The notes beneath the pieces are model-generated. The model ran no database searches. It was not told the origin of the DNA and was given only the letters and a program-made list of their open reading frames with translations. Source: Manis javanica (lineage: Eukaryota > Chordata > Mammalia > Pholidota > Manidae). From it: a stretch of DNA of 64,000 nucleotides. Below, one piece after another: positions 1-12,075 of this stretch (position 1 is its first letter; every line of letters starts with the position of its first letter). The DNA is taken from assembly GCF_040802235.1 (NCBI RefSeq), contig NC_133156.1, positions 26,431,343 to 26,495,342 on the forward strand, read 5' to 3'. The translations under genes and the position numbers were made by a program.

Positions 1-130
1 CCCGGTTTACTGAGGGCAAGTCACTTCCTTTCCAGTGCCTTCCTCCATTTTCTCATCCGTTAAACAGAATGATAATTAAGCCCAAAGCTCTCCATCTACC
101 TCTTCTGGGTTTTATGAGAGCTATAGGTCG
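1..130 (+). mobile_element. MIR SINE, partial
   Basis: GGGCAAGTCACTTCC and TTTTCTCATCCGTTAAA with GATAATTAA match the middle of MIR; the element is cut by the window edge. From 131 to about 704 nothing was recognised. Confidence 0.7.
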
Positions 131-704
131 ATGGTAAAAAATTCATCCAGAGTCATATTTATGGAAAAAGAAATTAAGGCCACAGAAAGAAATCAGTCTC
201 AATGCCATGCATGAACAGTGTTTTCTGCAATTCACTGTCTCTTAACTTAAAAGTAGAGTTTCATTTGAACTTGTGTTTTAACCAAGGACTCAGGGTAGAA
301 TTTTAGATATCTGCACAGGGTCCTGGGAGGTCTCAGAAATCCCTCCACAAACTCACCCCCAATCTGTCCATATAGGGACGTACTCCACAGTAGCCGAAAG
401 CCATAATAAAGCATTCATTCACTTCCCAGTTACAGTCATCCTTGTGAGGGCAGCTTACATTTTCCAAAGCCCCTAAATAGCATTTTACTTTGGTAGTTGC
501 CAGACGCCCAAGAAAAACAGAGGCATGGATCCTTGTGCAATTTGCTATGTGAAGGTAAACTGCGTGGCAAGATTGTGCAGCAGTGAAATGAAGTCAAATT
601 ACAAAGCACTTGGCACAGACATGGCACAAAACAGGGCTCCCTGAGTGGAGGTCAGGGTCAGAGCCCTGTTAAGCCCAGTCCCCAGGAGCACACATCCTAC
701 TTCA

Positions 705-1335
705 CTCAGTCCAAATACCATGTTTCACCTGAGCAACTACAACTAGTTGTGCAACAGCCTCCTAACTAGTTGCCCTTCCTCCAGACTTATCCCGTGAACA
801 CATTCTCCACACTGACGATCCTACCAACACAGTTCTCAAGTCTGCTCTTTACACTCCTCAGCTTAAAACCCTTCCTTAGCTCCCCATCTACCCAGGATCA
901 AGTCCAAACAGCTTCCAGCAGCTTACTGAGTCCTGCATGATGAGGCCACTGCATCGCCCCCACCCCTAAACCCTTCTCCCCAAGCCCCCTCTACCCCAGC
1001 CACTACTGCTCTGTTCTCACTCCCCCGGAGTGTTCCATGCTCCTTCGTGCTTCTGGGCCTTTGTACATGCTGTGCCCTACCTGAAACATTCCTTCCATCC
1101 TGACTGGCCCCTGCCCTGACCCCAGGAACTGATCTCAGCCTTTGGCACTTCCCCTAACATGTATTCATCCTAGACTAGGGCAGATACTTCTGCCACGTGC
1201 TCCCAGAGCAACTTGCCCTTCCTGTCAGAGCATATGTCACACTTCGCTGCAATTGCTCATTTATCTGTTTGTTCCACTAGATGATAAGCCATGTATGGAG
1301 ATGAGTGATACTGAATTCCAAGAACCTGAAAAAGG
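705..1335 (+). mobile_element. L2 LINE 3' region
   Basis: CAGCTTACTGAGTCCTGCAT, GGGCCTTTGTACATGCTGTG and the pyrimidine-rich order that follows are characteristic of the L2 3' end. The next stretch, 1336-1861, holds nothing recognisable. Confidence 0.75.
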
Positions 1336-1861
1336 AGAGGGTGGGAGGGAGGGATAGTGGGACAGGAAGCAAGCAAGAAAAAACAGACTGCCTTACCTAT
1401 CCAAGGTTTTGCTTATTCAAGCCCTGGTTTGTCTTTATATTTGAATTTATTCTTCATCTGGCCTCTGGGAAGAAATGAAGGACAGGGAACCACCCCCAAC
1501 AAATTGAAATTGAGGAGCACTATTAAAAAGAGAAGTTAAAGCATAAAGATTTATTCTTGAAAAATCAATATCTGTACTTGAAAATTAAGAGAAACCCAGA
1601 ATCAAGATTCAGAATGTCCTCTGAACCAAGGGCGCCTTTTGAGAAAGCTCCTTGGACCAACCGATTCCTCAGTGTGAGGGAGACAGAGGAGCGCAAAGCC
1701 TGGCTGCGATATTAAATCATCTCAGGGCTGAGGTACACTCGCCCCCTTCTTCCTCTTGGCTCATGGCAGCTGGTAGGGGCTCCCCCTGTACCTATGGGTT
1801 TACATGCCCATCTCCTCTTGCTAGACTTTGGGCAAATGAAGTCGGGACCCAGGCCTGAGAT

Positions 1862-2256
1862 ATGCGTGTCCCCAGCACTCAGTTCACTCACTGCCTAGCA
1901 CATAGTAGATGCTAGTGGGGAAGTTGGGGTTCCTATGGCCAGGATCCTCATTGAACTTAAACCACCTGATGATGTAACTGGCCTGTTGCTAGGCTACCGC
2001 TTCCACACCCTTAGGCAATAAGCTATTACTGCGTTATATAGAGAGCTCAGCCCAGTGCTCTGGGTGGAGACAGAGACAGCAGTGCTCGACCTACTGCAGG
2101 GAGAACAAGCCGGGTAATAAACCCTTTCACCCCAAGAACGTTCTACTGCCATTTCTTTGGTCACACTGAATTCATAGCGAACTTGCCTGGGGCTGAAACC
2201 ATTGGCAAGACAATGCTAAAGAAATGTTTTCTGCATGAATGAATGAATGCCCTTTA
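1862..2256 (+). mobile_element. L2 3' tail split by an ERV LTR
   Basis: CCTAGCACATAGTAGATGCT (before the LTR) joins AAAGAAATG and the GAATGAATGAATG tail (after it), the standard L2 terminus. The LTR at 1914-2212 is inserted between the two ATGCT copies. Confidence 0.85.
1914..2212 (+). mobile_element. Solo LTR of an endogenous retrovirus (diverged, 299 bp)
   Basis: The 3' half matches the LTRs at 35366 and 37415 (CCCTTTCACCCCAAGAAC, GCGAACTTGCCTGGGGCTGA, end GGCAAGACA). A TATA-like TTATATA is at 2034-2040, and an AATAAA follows. The 5-bp duplication ATGCT flanks it (1909-1913, 2213-2217), and removing the LTR plus one copy restores a normal L2 3' end. The first base is A where the related copies have T. 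Its 5' half differs from the other two, so it is a related subfamily or an older copy. No internal retroviral genes are present. Confidence 0.9.
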
Positions 2257-2284
2257 CTCATACTCCTCTTTGTGTAAGCTACCC

Positions 2285-2600
2285 ATGTCATTCATTCTTT
2301 CAGTGCATCCTTACTGTGTGCCTAGACAGGCAACAAGACAGATGTGAACCCTTACCTGCTGGAGTTTGCAATCTTTTGGAGAAGGTAGATAATTAAGCAC
2401 ATAATTCCAAGTGTGCTCAGTATTAAGAAAGAGAGAATCACTGAACCAGGAGCCTAGAAAAGGGATAAGTTAAAGCTGAGAGACTCAAAGTTGTAAGGAA
2501 CTTAGTCATGCAAAGGGAGGGGAGGTGGGAGAGAAAGTTCCAGGAAATGGACAAAGCATATAAGAAGGTCCCAGACAGAAAAATGCCACCACAGAGGCAG
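2285..2600 (-). mobile_element. L2 LINE, antisense
   Basis: TCATTCATTCTTTCAGTGCA, TGTGTGCCTAGACAGGCAAC and GTTCCAGGAAATGGACAAAG follow the reverse complement of L2 in order. Confidence 0.65.
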
Positions 2601-2804
2601 TTCTGAAAGGAGACCAGATCCTCCAACCCTAATGGCCAGCAGTGTGGTACCACGTGGTTTCCGCACTCACCCTCACAGGGAAGCCCTTTCTTCCAGAATA
2701 GCCCTCTTCCACAGATGTAAAAGCCATTAAACACAAGATGTAGGAACAAAGCTACTCTGGCTGCAGCTGTTGCTGTGTTTGCCAAAGAAGGCAAGTATTG
2801 TTGC

Positions 2805-2965
2805 CCAGGTTTCCCAAACTTACATGCACGCAAATCACCTGGGGATCTTGTTAAAAGGCAGAGTCAGATTCAGAAGGCCTAGGGAGGGGCTGCATTCTGC
2901 ATTTCAGGGAGGCCCCAGTGATGCCAGTGCTGCAGGCCCACCTACATCACTTTCAGCAGCCAGGT
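2805..2965. mobile_element. MER5-type hAT DNA transposon relic
   Basis: TTTCCCAAACTTACATGCAC, CAAATCACCTGGGGATCTTG and the GTGATGCCAGTGCTG block resemble the MER5 palindromic MITE family. From 2966 to 3837 nothing was recognised. Confidence 0.65.
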
Positions 2966-3837
2966 CCTAACCACTTACCAGGCAGTAAAGCAGGACCCAG
3001 GAGAAAGAAGGGACGGCCAGACAATCTTGCCAGATCGGAAGGCAGGCCTGTGTGCTGTGTTGGTGAAGCTGAGCCACAGGGGTGGAAGGGGGGCCTGGAT
3101 GTGCTATTGTTACTGAGATTGTTCACATATACATACTCACACCTGCTGCCACTGGGATATATGTGAGTGTGTGCTTCTTGGAACAAGACTGATGGGCACT
3201 AAAAATAGTTTCTGGGAGTTACAGCAGCATAATCTGGATTTACAAGAAAATAAATTATTTGGTCTGTCACTCTGATGTCAGCAGGTCACTTATAATCCAC
3301 CCAACCCTTGCCCTGTCATTTCAGTGCCACTGACAAAAGAGAGGAAGAGAGACTGGGGTCTCCAGCTTCTTGGAAAGGGGTGAGGGCTGGGTGCCTCATA
3401 GGAGATCTGTCTCTCCACCCATCTTGGTTGCAAGGTCCCATGAGACTCCGTGGGTGCCTTGTGGTGGCAGTCATAGATGTGTGTGCCTGGAGAGCAGAGG
3501 GCTAGGGCTGCCTGCAGACTGCAGAATAATGTGAAGACACCTGCCCAAAGCTATCTCCCCCACCACCTGTTACAGTGCCTGTGTGCACATGGTTGGAATT
3601 TGTGCTTTTGTAATCTAAACAAGGACTTTCTGTGTGGGGCACTTCAAGCTTTTATCATGTAATTCTTTAGGCAGTTTGAAGACATAAATGAGAGCAAGCC
3701 CTCCTGGAATGAGATCCTGAATGTGAGCCACTCATTTTGTGAAACTGCCTAAAGAGCAAATGTGACCCTTGGTTGTACTAATAAGAGTACAGGGCACAAA
3801 TTAAAATAGATGATGATCCCAAAGAATGCCATGTATT

Positions 3838-4622
3838 CACAATCCGTGGAGCAGCCAGAGTAAACTTAAAAGGCCATCTTTGTCTTGCTCCTCCATCACT
3901 TGAAGCCCTTCAGTGTCTGGCCACTGCTCTTACAAGACCCAAGTCCTTCAAATGCCTGCAAAGCTCTGCACCACACAGCCCAGACACCACTCCAGCCCCA
4001 TATCTCCATCTGTTCCCTCCTTCACTTACCAAGTTCATCCACATTGGCTTGCTTTCAGCTCCTGCCACATGCCAGGAACCTTCTCTACCTCAGGACCTTT
4101 GCACATGCTGTATCCCCTGCTTGAAGTGCTCTCTTCTTCCTCTTCATCTGGTCGGCTCCTGCTCACCCTGCAAGCCTCAGCTTAAATGCCCTTAGAGCAA
4201 AGCTTTCTACAATTCCACAATTCCTCAGTCTATATACCTGAGCATCTTCTGCTCCGTGGTAATAATAGTAATAATAGCTAACATTTCTTCACTGTTTACA
4301 ACTTTCCAAGGTTGATTCTAACCACTTTCATTTGTTAACATCCAATAACAACCCTAATGAAGTAGTTATTTCCCCCCTTTCAACAGACAGGGAACTGGAC
4401 CAGAAAGGTTGAACAACATGCTCAATGTCACTGAATGGTAGAGATAGAGCTGGAGTTCAAATCCATCCAATCTAACTTCAGAACTATTTGCTCACTGTAT
4501 GTTTTCCACACTATATTCCAGAAACCAATAACCAAGTCTTATTCACCACACCACCACCAGCACCCAGCACAATTCCCAGTACATGGCAGGCACTTGATAT
4601 TTGTTGAATGACTAACTGAAGG
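3838..4622 (+). mobile_element. L2 LINE 3' region, split by a MIR
   Basis: CCTCAGGACCTTTGCACATGCTG and CCTGCTTGAAGTGCTCTCTT are L2 landmarks. The L2 3' terminus (ACCCAGCACAATTCCCAGTA, ATTTGTTGAATGACT) resumes after the MIR at 4256-4498. From 4623 to about 5439 nothing was recognised. Confidence 0.8.
4256..4498 (-). mobile_element. MIR SINE inserted in L2
   Basis: Near full-length reverse MIR: AATAGCTAACATTTCTTCAC, AATAACAACCCTAATGAAGT, AGGGAACTGGACCAGAAAGG, AGAGCTGGAGTTCAAATCC. Confidence 0.88.
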
Positions 4623-5439
4623 TGGGTCCCAAGGAGAGATGCAAAATCTAGAAATTACATCACAGGAGAAATGACTGAGAGTGAAGGACGCTTCACTGAG
4701 AGAAAAGATGCAAAGCCAACCTGAAAACTGAGAAGGAAGCAGACTGCTTCTGAGGGGCTGCAGAGGACAGAGCCAGAATCACCAGGTTTAAAAAAAAAAA
4801 GCAAATCACAAAAAGATTTCAGCTCAGTAAAAAATCCATCACTCAGTGTTATGCAAAAATAATAGGCAGTCATGCAAATGTTGGAAAGCGTTTGATAAGA
4901 AGGTACCTGGAGCGTCACACTTCCAATGGGGATGCAAACCGCATCCTTTCTGTGCGTCCCTCCAGTACCTACATTCTAAGGAACCATGGGTCCCACTCAC
5001 CCCTTCTTACCCCTCCTTCCCAGAGGCTCCAGAGAAAAAATTTCAGCAGGGAAGTAAACCCAAAGAGCCATCTTAATTTGCACCTAGCTGAAAATGAAAA
5101 GATGGACTGGAACCTTAATAAATACAACAGAAAAGGGAGGCTCCCCACAGTAAGAGCCTTGTAGCCCAGCGTCAGAGGAAATTTGGGTGCAGATGAAACA
5201 GGGAGCCCTACCCTAGCCCCCCAGGCCACACGGTCAGTTCCACTGCTCCTGTCACCAAGCCACTCTCAGAACAAAGCACTGTTCTGAGGGACCACAGGGA
5301 CACCAGGGCTTCCTCAAAGGTTGAGCAGTCTTCGTTTGTATTTAATTGCATAGACTGAAAGTCTCTCTCTGCTTACTTCTACTAGGTGGTCTTTAGAGTC
5401 TTCCCCATTTATATTTTAATTTTATGAATTGAATTAGAT

Positions 5440-5610
5440 TGAATCTTAGAATGTCAGGACAAGGAGGGAAATTCACTATCCTTCAGTCCAGTTCCTTTGC
5501 CTTAGAGAAGGAAACTCAGGCACGGAGAGGAGGGATAGTTGTCCAAGTTTGTACAGTAAATTGGTAGCAAAATTGGAACTCAACCTCTTGCCTGCTGACC
5601 TCCCATTTAT
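5440..5610 (-). mobile_element. Ancient SINE, MIR-like
   Basis: GAGAAGGAAACTCAGGCACG and the tract to GGAACTCAACCTCTTGCC look like the tRNA-like half of an ancient SINE; the exact family is uncertain. 5611-6454 contains nothing I can name. Confidence 0.45.
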
Positions 5611-6454
5611 ACCTAATTTTTCTCCAGTTCTCCAAGGCTGTTTTCTCAGAGTTGGTGCTTTCTGAGGTCAGGCACTTCCCACACATACAGCTTCTTTCAT
5701 TTCTCCCCTGTGGAAAGCCTTTGGCACGGTTCTACTTGGTGGAAGCTCCTCTTGGGACCAGGAATTAACTCCTGACACTTAAAAAATGTTTTCACGAGGC
5801 CCAGGTGATTTTTTTTTTCTGTCATCTTAGCCTGAGGCTCTGGAAGCAGGAGTAGAACAGGCCAGAGGGGCATGTACCCAACCAACCTCCAGCTCCTTGC
5901 TGGAGCTGTGATGGACAGTGCACCGGCTCTCACGGTACCACTGGAAAAAAGGAAGCTCTATAATGAGCAAGCTGGAAATAACCGTAAAGACCTCCCAACT
6001 CAGTGATTTCCTGAAAAACTAGTCCCTGCATGCACCATGGTGAAATGAAAAAAGGGAATGTTTAATAATATTCGTGTGTATACATAGGCACCCTTCCTGA
6101 GAAAGACCATCCTTCATCTGAGCCTATGCACTTCCTTCCTTTACCATCACTATAGATCCCTTCTTGTGTAAATTGGTGGTGGTAGTAGATGGTATTGGCT
6201 TTGGGTTTTCTTTTTAATATTCTTACTGGTAAAATGAAAGTTGACAGCAAGGTTGACAAACCTGTGCTTGGGTAACCACTTTTCTGGAAACTTTCGAAAT
6301 CCATGAAGTCTGGAAGCTACTGATTTAAATCAGCCTTCTCTTTCTACAATTGTGGGACCAAAGGCCCTGGAAAAATAAAATGTTTCCATGTTCTCATAGC
6401 CTATTATAAACCAAATCCAAAGCTTGAGCATCCATAAAACTGCTCCCACCTTAG

Positions 6455-6640
6455 CACTAACACTGTTATGCGAGCCTGGGCAAATTGTTTAACTTTGGGC
6501 CTCTAATCCCCTCATCTGGAAAATGGGCATAATTGGCCTTTCCTACCTGTGCCCTGATTTCTTCACAGGTAGGAAAGGCCAACATGTGAAAGTGCTTTGA
6601 ATGTCAGGGTTACTCTAACATGCTCTGTGCACAGCCACCA
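6455..6640 (+). mobile_element. MIR SINE
   Basis: GCCTGGGCAAATTGTTTAAC, CCTCATCTGGAAAATGGGCA and GTGAAAGTGCTTTGAA follow the MIR core in order. It contains the 19-bp hairpin. Confidence 0.8.
6533..6582. repeat. Perfect 19-bp inverted repeat (hairpin), 12-base loop
   Basis: The left arm 6533-6551 (TTGGCCTTTCCTACCTGTG) is the exact reverse complement of the right arm 6564-6582, separated by 12 bases. It lies inside a MIR at the point where the consensus has no such palindrome, suggesting a local fold-back copy event. Confidence 0.95.
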
Positions 6641-7389
6641 ACTCTGGTATCTGCATGGCAGGCAGGCCATGGACACAAAGGAAGCAGGCCAAGTGTGAGT
6701 GAACAGGTGGCAGCTGTCACTCAGTCTGTGTTAAGAATAAAATCAAGCACTGTGGGGAGTGGGGGAAGTTAGCAAGTCTGGCTCTGAAGGGAGGAGAATG
6801 GCTGCCCCAGGCAATTTTTGCCATAATAATAATGTGGGCCTAGAATACCAGATATTGTCATTTCCAAGGACATTGGAACTTAAGTTTTTATGTGCTCTCT
6901 TTCAACTTTTAAATGTTGAGCACAAATTCAAACTTGAAAAATTGTTAGAGACAAACAAAATAGCATTAAATGCAGGCTGCCTGTATGTGAACCGCTGGTC
7001 TCGGTGACTCCACTTTGCTCTTTTTCTGGCAGCCCCCTGGGCAGGTTATATCAGTAAGTGCCAAAGTGCCCTTTACTTATCGACATGAACACAGCTCAAG
7101 ACAAATTTGAACGATACAAATGTGTCGTGAAGACCAGCCTCTGAGGACCTGTACACACATTTCAGAGTTGGGCAAAGGATAAAGCTGGCTGAAAAAACAC
7201 TTGATGAGTTAGGATGACACCCTGGAAAGGCTCTCCTCTCCACTCGAGCATGCTGACAATTCCTCTGAACTCTAAAAAACTTGAAACAAAATTTCCTCAT
7301 CTTCAAAATGGGACCAATTATGTATGTCTTGCCCACTTAAATAAGATATCGTATATAATTTGAATCAAACAAGGAAAGGGTGTTATTAT

Positions 7390-7640
7390 GTGCCTAATAG
7401 TGAAGATGATGGTGATGATAACTATGACCCAGGCACTGTTGTATATTAGGTATATGAATTAATTTAATCTTCGTGACAACCCAATGAGGTAGATACTATT
7501 ATCACGAGCATTTTGTAAATACAAAAACTAAAGCTCAGAATGGCTAAGTAATTGCCTAATGCTGCACAGCTAAAAAGTGGCAGAGCTGGAAGCCAGCTGA
7601 CTACAATCTGCCTTCCTGCTGAATCTCAGAATTCTTGTCA
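7390..7640 (-). mobile_element. MIR SINE
   Basis: CAGGCACTGTTGTATATTAGG, CGTGACAACCCAATGAGGTA and CAGAGCTGGAAGCCAGC follow reverse MIR. A weaker + MIR piece may lie at 7255-7375; 6641-7254 shows nothing. Confidence 0.85.
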
Positions 7641-7814
7641 ATAATGGTATGACCCAAGAAGCTCCTGCCAGTTGATCAAGCTGGCATGCATATTAAAAGC
7701 CTATTTTCCCAAGTCTAATTCAATGCCTGCCACCAAAGAGATCCCATTACCCTTATTAATTATAAGCTCTTCTCCTCCGACCTCATGATTTGTTGTGCAG
7801 ATCAAATCACAGGA

Positions 7815-8055
7815 TGGGTAAAAGGCAGGGTACCTCAGCCTCAGCCCTGTGGACAGTTGGGGTTGGACAATTGTCTGTCGCAGGGAGCCTGTCCTGTGCA
7901 CTGCAGGATGTTTAGGGACAGCCCCTGTCTCTCCCCCTAGATGCCAGTAGCACCATCACACCTCTGCCAGCTGTAACAACCAAAAATGTCTGCAGGCATT
8001 GCCAAAGGGCCCCAGGGGGGCAAAATGGTCCCCAGCTGAGACCCACCGGTGTGAG
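7815..8055 (-). mobile_element. MER20 hAT DNA transposon relic
   Basis: CCTGTCCTGTGCACTGCAGG, AGATGCCAGTAGCACCATCA, CAACCAAAAATGTCTGCAGG and CAGGGGGGCAAAATGGTCCCC are MER20 landmarks in reverse order. Confidence 0.88.
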
Positions 8056-8344
8056 ATATGATGAGTCAAATTCCTTCCCAGGGACCCACAGTGACTCACC
8101 CTGCTTTCCTTAGCTTCCTACAGCTGTCGGGCCCCACCTGCACCATGAGGGATCTCAGCCCCAACGGTGAAATGAGGGGCATCTCCCCAGCAACTGCTTC
8201 TCTGCTGTTCTGAATCAGATCCCCAAGAACTTTCCATTTTAAGGAAAATTCATTGTTAATTCCTATAAGAAATTGAAGAGGTCTGGGGAGTAACAAACAA
8301 GACAGGAATGGGGAAATAAGAGAAGCTCCAGAGTTCTCCCAGCA

Positions 8345-8440
8345 ACAGAGACGTACGGTAACACCTGCCTCACAGGCTTGGTGGAGGACTCAGCAAAGAA
8401 CAAGAACACGGGAAGCACTCAGGTTAATGATAACTAGTCA
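8345..8440 (+). mobile_element. MIR SINE fragment
   Basis: GTAACACCTGCCTCACAGGC followed by a GAGGACTCAGCAAAG tract resembles the 3' half of MIR. Confidence 0.5.
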
Positions 8441-8449
8441 TAGAAACAA

Positions 8450-8680
8450 CCTTAAATTATTATCTCGTCATTTCAACAAATACTCTTTCTATACCTACTA
8501 GGTACCAGTAAATTTTGTAATGGCTTTGCTTACACTACCCTACCCCTAATACTTACAAGGAAGGAACGATTACCACACAAGCAGTTTAAAGATCAAAACA
8601 CTGAGCCTCAGAGAAGTTAAAAAATTGCCAAGTACAAGCTAGAGAGCAGAGGAACAGGACTCAAGCCTGCTGCCGCCACG
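8450..8680 (-). mobile_element. MIR SINE
   Basis: CTACTAGGTACCAGTAAATT, CTGAGCCTCAGAGAAGTTAA and GAACAGGACTCAAGCCTG fit reverse MIR. 8681-9289 shows nothing recognisable. Confidence 0.7.
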
Positions 8681-9289
8681 GCCACAGGAAGGCAGCTAGG
8701 GGCAGGGAAGAGAGATCCACGTCCCCGCAGCTCTGCCGTTCATTCCAAGGCGGCCCGAAGCACACAGCTCGGCCTCCCTGGGTCCCGGGCTCCTCATCGA
8801 TAAAAAGAGGGCTTGGAGGAGAGTCTGTCTGCCTCTAAAATTCCATAACCCTCACCTATTATCCCCTCTCAAACCTTCTTCCAAGACAAATGATAGTGAT
8901 TCATCATTTAATTAGGATTTTTTTTAATGTTGTTTAAGAAGAAAAGATTACCTCTCAAACTGAGTGTTTCCCATTATAAAACTCCATTTTCTCACTAAAC
9001 ACCAGATTAGTGTCTTTCAAATTGTGTGTGCCAGAGGGGGAGAAGGGAGAAGCCATGAACTTATGCTGAGCAGAAAAGTTAATCAGTTGGGGAAGAAGAT
9101 GCAAATTAATGAGGAAGACACGCTAGAAAACAATTACATCAGACCAGCTTCCTCTAGAATTATAGTATTAACAAAATGTGATGAAACAGTAATTGGTTCA
9201 AAGTGGAGAAAGAACAACGAAGGAGAAAAGGCAGCGGCCTGCTTACACCCAGAACCCCGGCAATGCAAGGTGGGGAGAAAGCTCTGCTG

Positions 9290-9500
9290 AGTGCCACAGC
9301 CTCCCTAAGCCACCGAAGTAGTAGTAACACACTGGTCAGGGCTTTGCATAGATTATCTCTTGAAATCCTCACAACGCAGGAACATGAGTACTGTCTCCAT
9401 TTTATTGCTAAGGAAAACTACATTTGAAGAGGTTTACAGCCTTGTTGATGCAGCTAGTCAGTGACAGTCAGGTTTTGAACCCTGATCTGGTGCCAGATCT
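9290..9500 (-). mobile_element. MIR SINE
   Basis: GGGCTTTGCATAGATTATCT, AAATCCTCACAACGCAGG, CTCCATTTTATTGCTAAGGA and CAGGTTTTGAACCC fit reverse MIR. 9501-10354 has no recognisable element. Confidence 0.8.
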
Positions 9501-10354
9501 TGTCCTGGAAACCTCCCCACCTACCGCCTCACTTGGGGGGCCTCTGTGTGAATGCCTCTGCTGCCTGAGAGCACACTACCTCGGCAGGTGGCCCAGTTCC
9601 AGGCAGATGTCTCTTGGCTGCAAGGCATCTTCTTAAATTGAGCTGAATATGCCTCCTTGTGACTTTGCACAAAAGCCATGGACTCTGCCTCCTTCCGCCC
9701 CAGCCCTGCGACCCTGGTGTCCCACAAACCAAACAGCTCCCCCTTCCTCACAGCCACCTTCACAGATTTAAAGCCACTGACCGACCACCCTGACACTTCT
9801 CTTCTCCCGTTCTTTTCCTTGTTCTCCACCTGGCAAGGTCTCCAGACCCTTCCGATCTCAATCCTTTTGCAGGACACACTCCAGTTTGACAATAAGACTC
9901 TTGAAGACCTGAACCCAGATTTCTAAGTGTATCCCAGCCAGAAGAGAATAAAAAAGGAACATCTCCTCCCTCGCTGTAGTCTTCCCACTTCTGTTAATGT
10001 GCTCCAAGAGCCCGTGATCTGTATTGGCAGCCAGGTCACACATTGGCTCATGATGGACTTGCTCTCAAACAGCTAAGACCTCTCTAAGTCTTTTTCAAAG
10101 TGGCCTTATTTAACTAGCGTGTGACTCACTGGATCAACAATTAGTTGGTTCATAGCCGAATGCAGTCAAACATTTCACTGGACAAAACCACCAGGGAAAC
10201 TCATGTGTTCTGTCCCATTCAAAATCCTTTTTTCTTTGTGAGGTGACTAATTGTTATCAGTGGTCCAACAGGAATAGACATCTGTTAACCAATAAAATAA
10301 TCACTACTTCTCTCAAGCCTTTAGGTCTTCAAAAATCATTTTCATATCTGTAAC

Positions 10355-10560
10355 AGAAACTATCATTTGACCACATAGTATAAGATAGGCACCAGGCAAA
10401 TTGATTAACTTATGATACCCCTGCAAGTTTGACGATACTTTTTCCTTTTTCCAGATAAAGATACTGAGGTACAGAGGAGTTTAGTGACAGGCTCAAGGAT
10501 TCACAAGTGAACACCAGGCCTGAGGTTCAAGTCCAGGTCTGCTGGAGCTAAAGCTCCATG
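10355..10560 (-). mobile_element. MIR SINE
   Basis: CCAGATAAAGATACTGAGGT, GTACAGAGGAGTTTAGTGAC and GAGGTTCAAGTCCAGGTCTG fit reverse MIR. 10561-11584 holds only doubtful MIR scraps (around 10620-10720). Confidence 0.75.
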
Positions 10561-11584
10561 CCTCCTCCACCGTAACTCAGTGGTTTCTGAGTTAAAACTT
10601 CCTGCATTGGTCCATCCTGGGCTGCTGAGTCTCTATTTATCCAACTTCTCATTTGATTGTCACAGGCATCCTGGGGCCTGGAGACAGGAGAGACCAAGGG
10701 ACTTGTCCAAGCTCCCAAAGACTGGTCTTCTCTCTGCATCCTCATCAGCTATTCTCCCCTTGTCCCGGATCCAGGCACAGGGGGTCCCTTGTCCTACCTT
10801 ATTAATCCACGTTCTTGTTCCTGGCTGAGTTTCTCAGAGCTCAGAAGACTTCTGCAGGTCAGAGGGTTGGAGAGGGCCAAGTCACATCCCCTGCAGAGAA
10901 AACCAATCAATCTCATGTCGACCCACCTGCTCTCAAAAAGAGCAGCTGATCAGCACAGCCGATAAGAGGGAGGTAATTTAAAGGTCAAATGAAGACTGGA
11001 TGTCCAGCTTCCCTTCTTTCATGACAAATGTGTCAGCGATGTGAGTGTAGTGAAATGGTGATATTTTAAAATGGGTAGCTTATCAGAAACATTGAATTCA
11101 CACAGCCTGTGGCAGTCCCATTTTATAGAATAAAGTGTCCAGGATTACAAAAGGCAGAGCAATGAAGCGAAATGACCACTGGTATAGGAACAGGGAGCCT
11201 GGAACAGATATTGAGCCTGTCGACAGCTGGTCTTTGGACCCACTACTTGAACCCTTAAGTCTTTGCTCATCTTTAAAAAGAGCTCTGGGGTGAGCCACCA
11301 TCCCAGTGGATAAAAAGAAAGAATTGCCACTTAGATTTCTCATCTCATGCTATACCATGGGAGTCGCAAGAGCCCTTAGAAAGCAACTGTCACAGCAGGT
11401 TATAAACTGTGCAACCCTATTCTCAAAAGGAATCTCATGTAGAACCCCAACGTATCAACTGGATAAAATCCAAACTACTGCTGTTTGTACAGAGTTGGGA
11501 GCTTAGAACCACCACCCCAGCAATCACCAGCATTTTTCTGAAACCTGAGCTCACCAGGGAACGACCTAAAGACTAGCTATCTAA

Positions 11585-11700
11585 GAGCCCATTTTACAAA
11601 TGGGGAAAATGAGGCCTGGAGAAGCAAAGTAACTCAAAGTCTCGGTGTGAGCTTAGCACTGGAATCCAGACTAGAGAGCAGGACTCACGAGCTCCAGCTG
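11585..11700 (-). mobile_element. MIR SINE fragment
   Basis: CCATTTTACAAATGGGGAAA and GAGGCCTGGAGAAGCAAAGT, then CACTGGAATCCAGACTAGA, are the core of reverse MIR. Confidence 0.7.
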
Positions 11701-11849
11701 AGGGCATTTGCTGCTACTACAGGTCGTGATGTGCATTTTTTTTGTCTCTGTGTAACCATGCGTGCATGATATAAAATGCATTGTTCCAGAAAGTGGCATC
11801 TCTTATCTCTGCTTCAATCAAAGTGAGTCCACCTTTATCTCTAGTATCT

Positions 11850-12075
11850 TTTAATAGCATCTGCTAACATTTATTAGCACTTACTATGTTAAGGCACTAT
11901 GCTAACTAAGCATTTTTATGTTCATTATCTCACTGAATACCCCCAATGAGCCTGTAAGGTAGCTGTTGCTCTTATTCCCACTTCAGACATGAAGAAACTG
12001 GGGGTTAGAAAGATTAAATAACTTGTTCAAAGCCCTACAGCCAGCAAGAAGTAGAGCCAAAGTCAAACCCACAGG
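11850..12075 (-). mobile_element. MIR SINE
   Basis: CTAACATTTATTAGCACTTA, AAGGCACTATGCTAACTAAG and AGAAGTAGAGCCAAAGTCAA fit a long reverse MIR. 12076-13875 has no confident assignment; parts near 12950-13230 and 13270-13720 look like decayed retroelement DNA. Confidence 0.88.
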
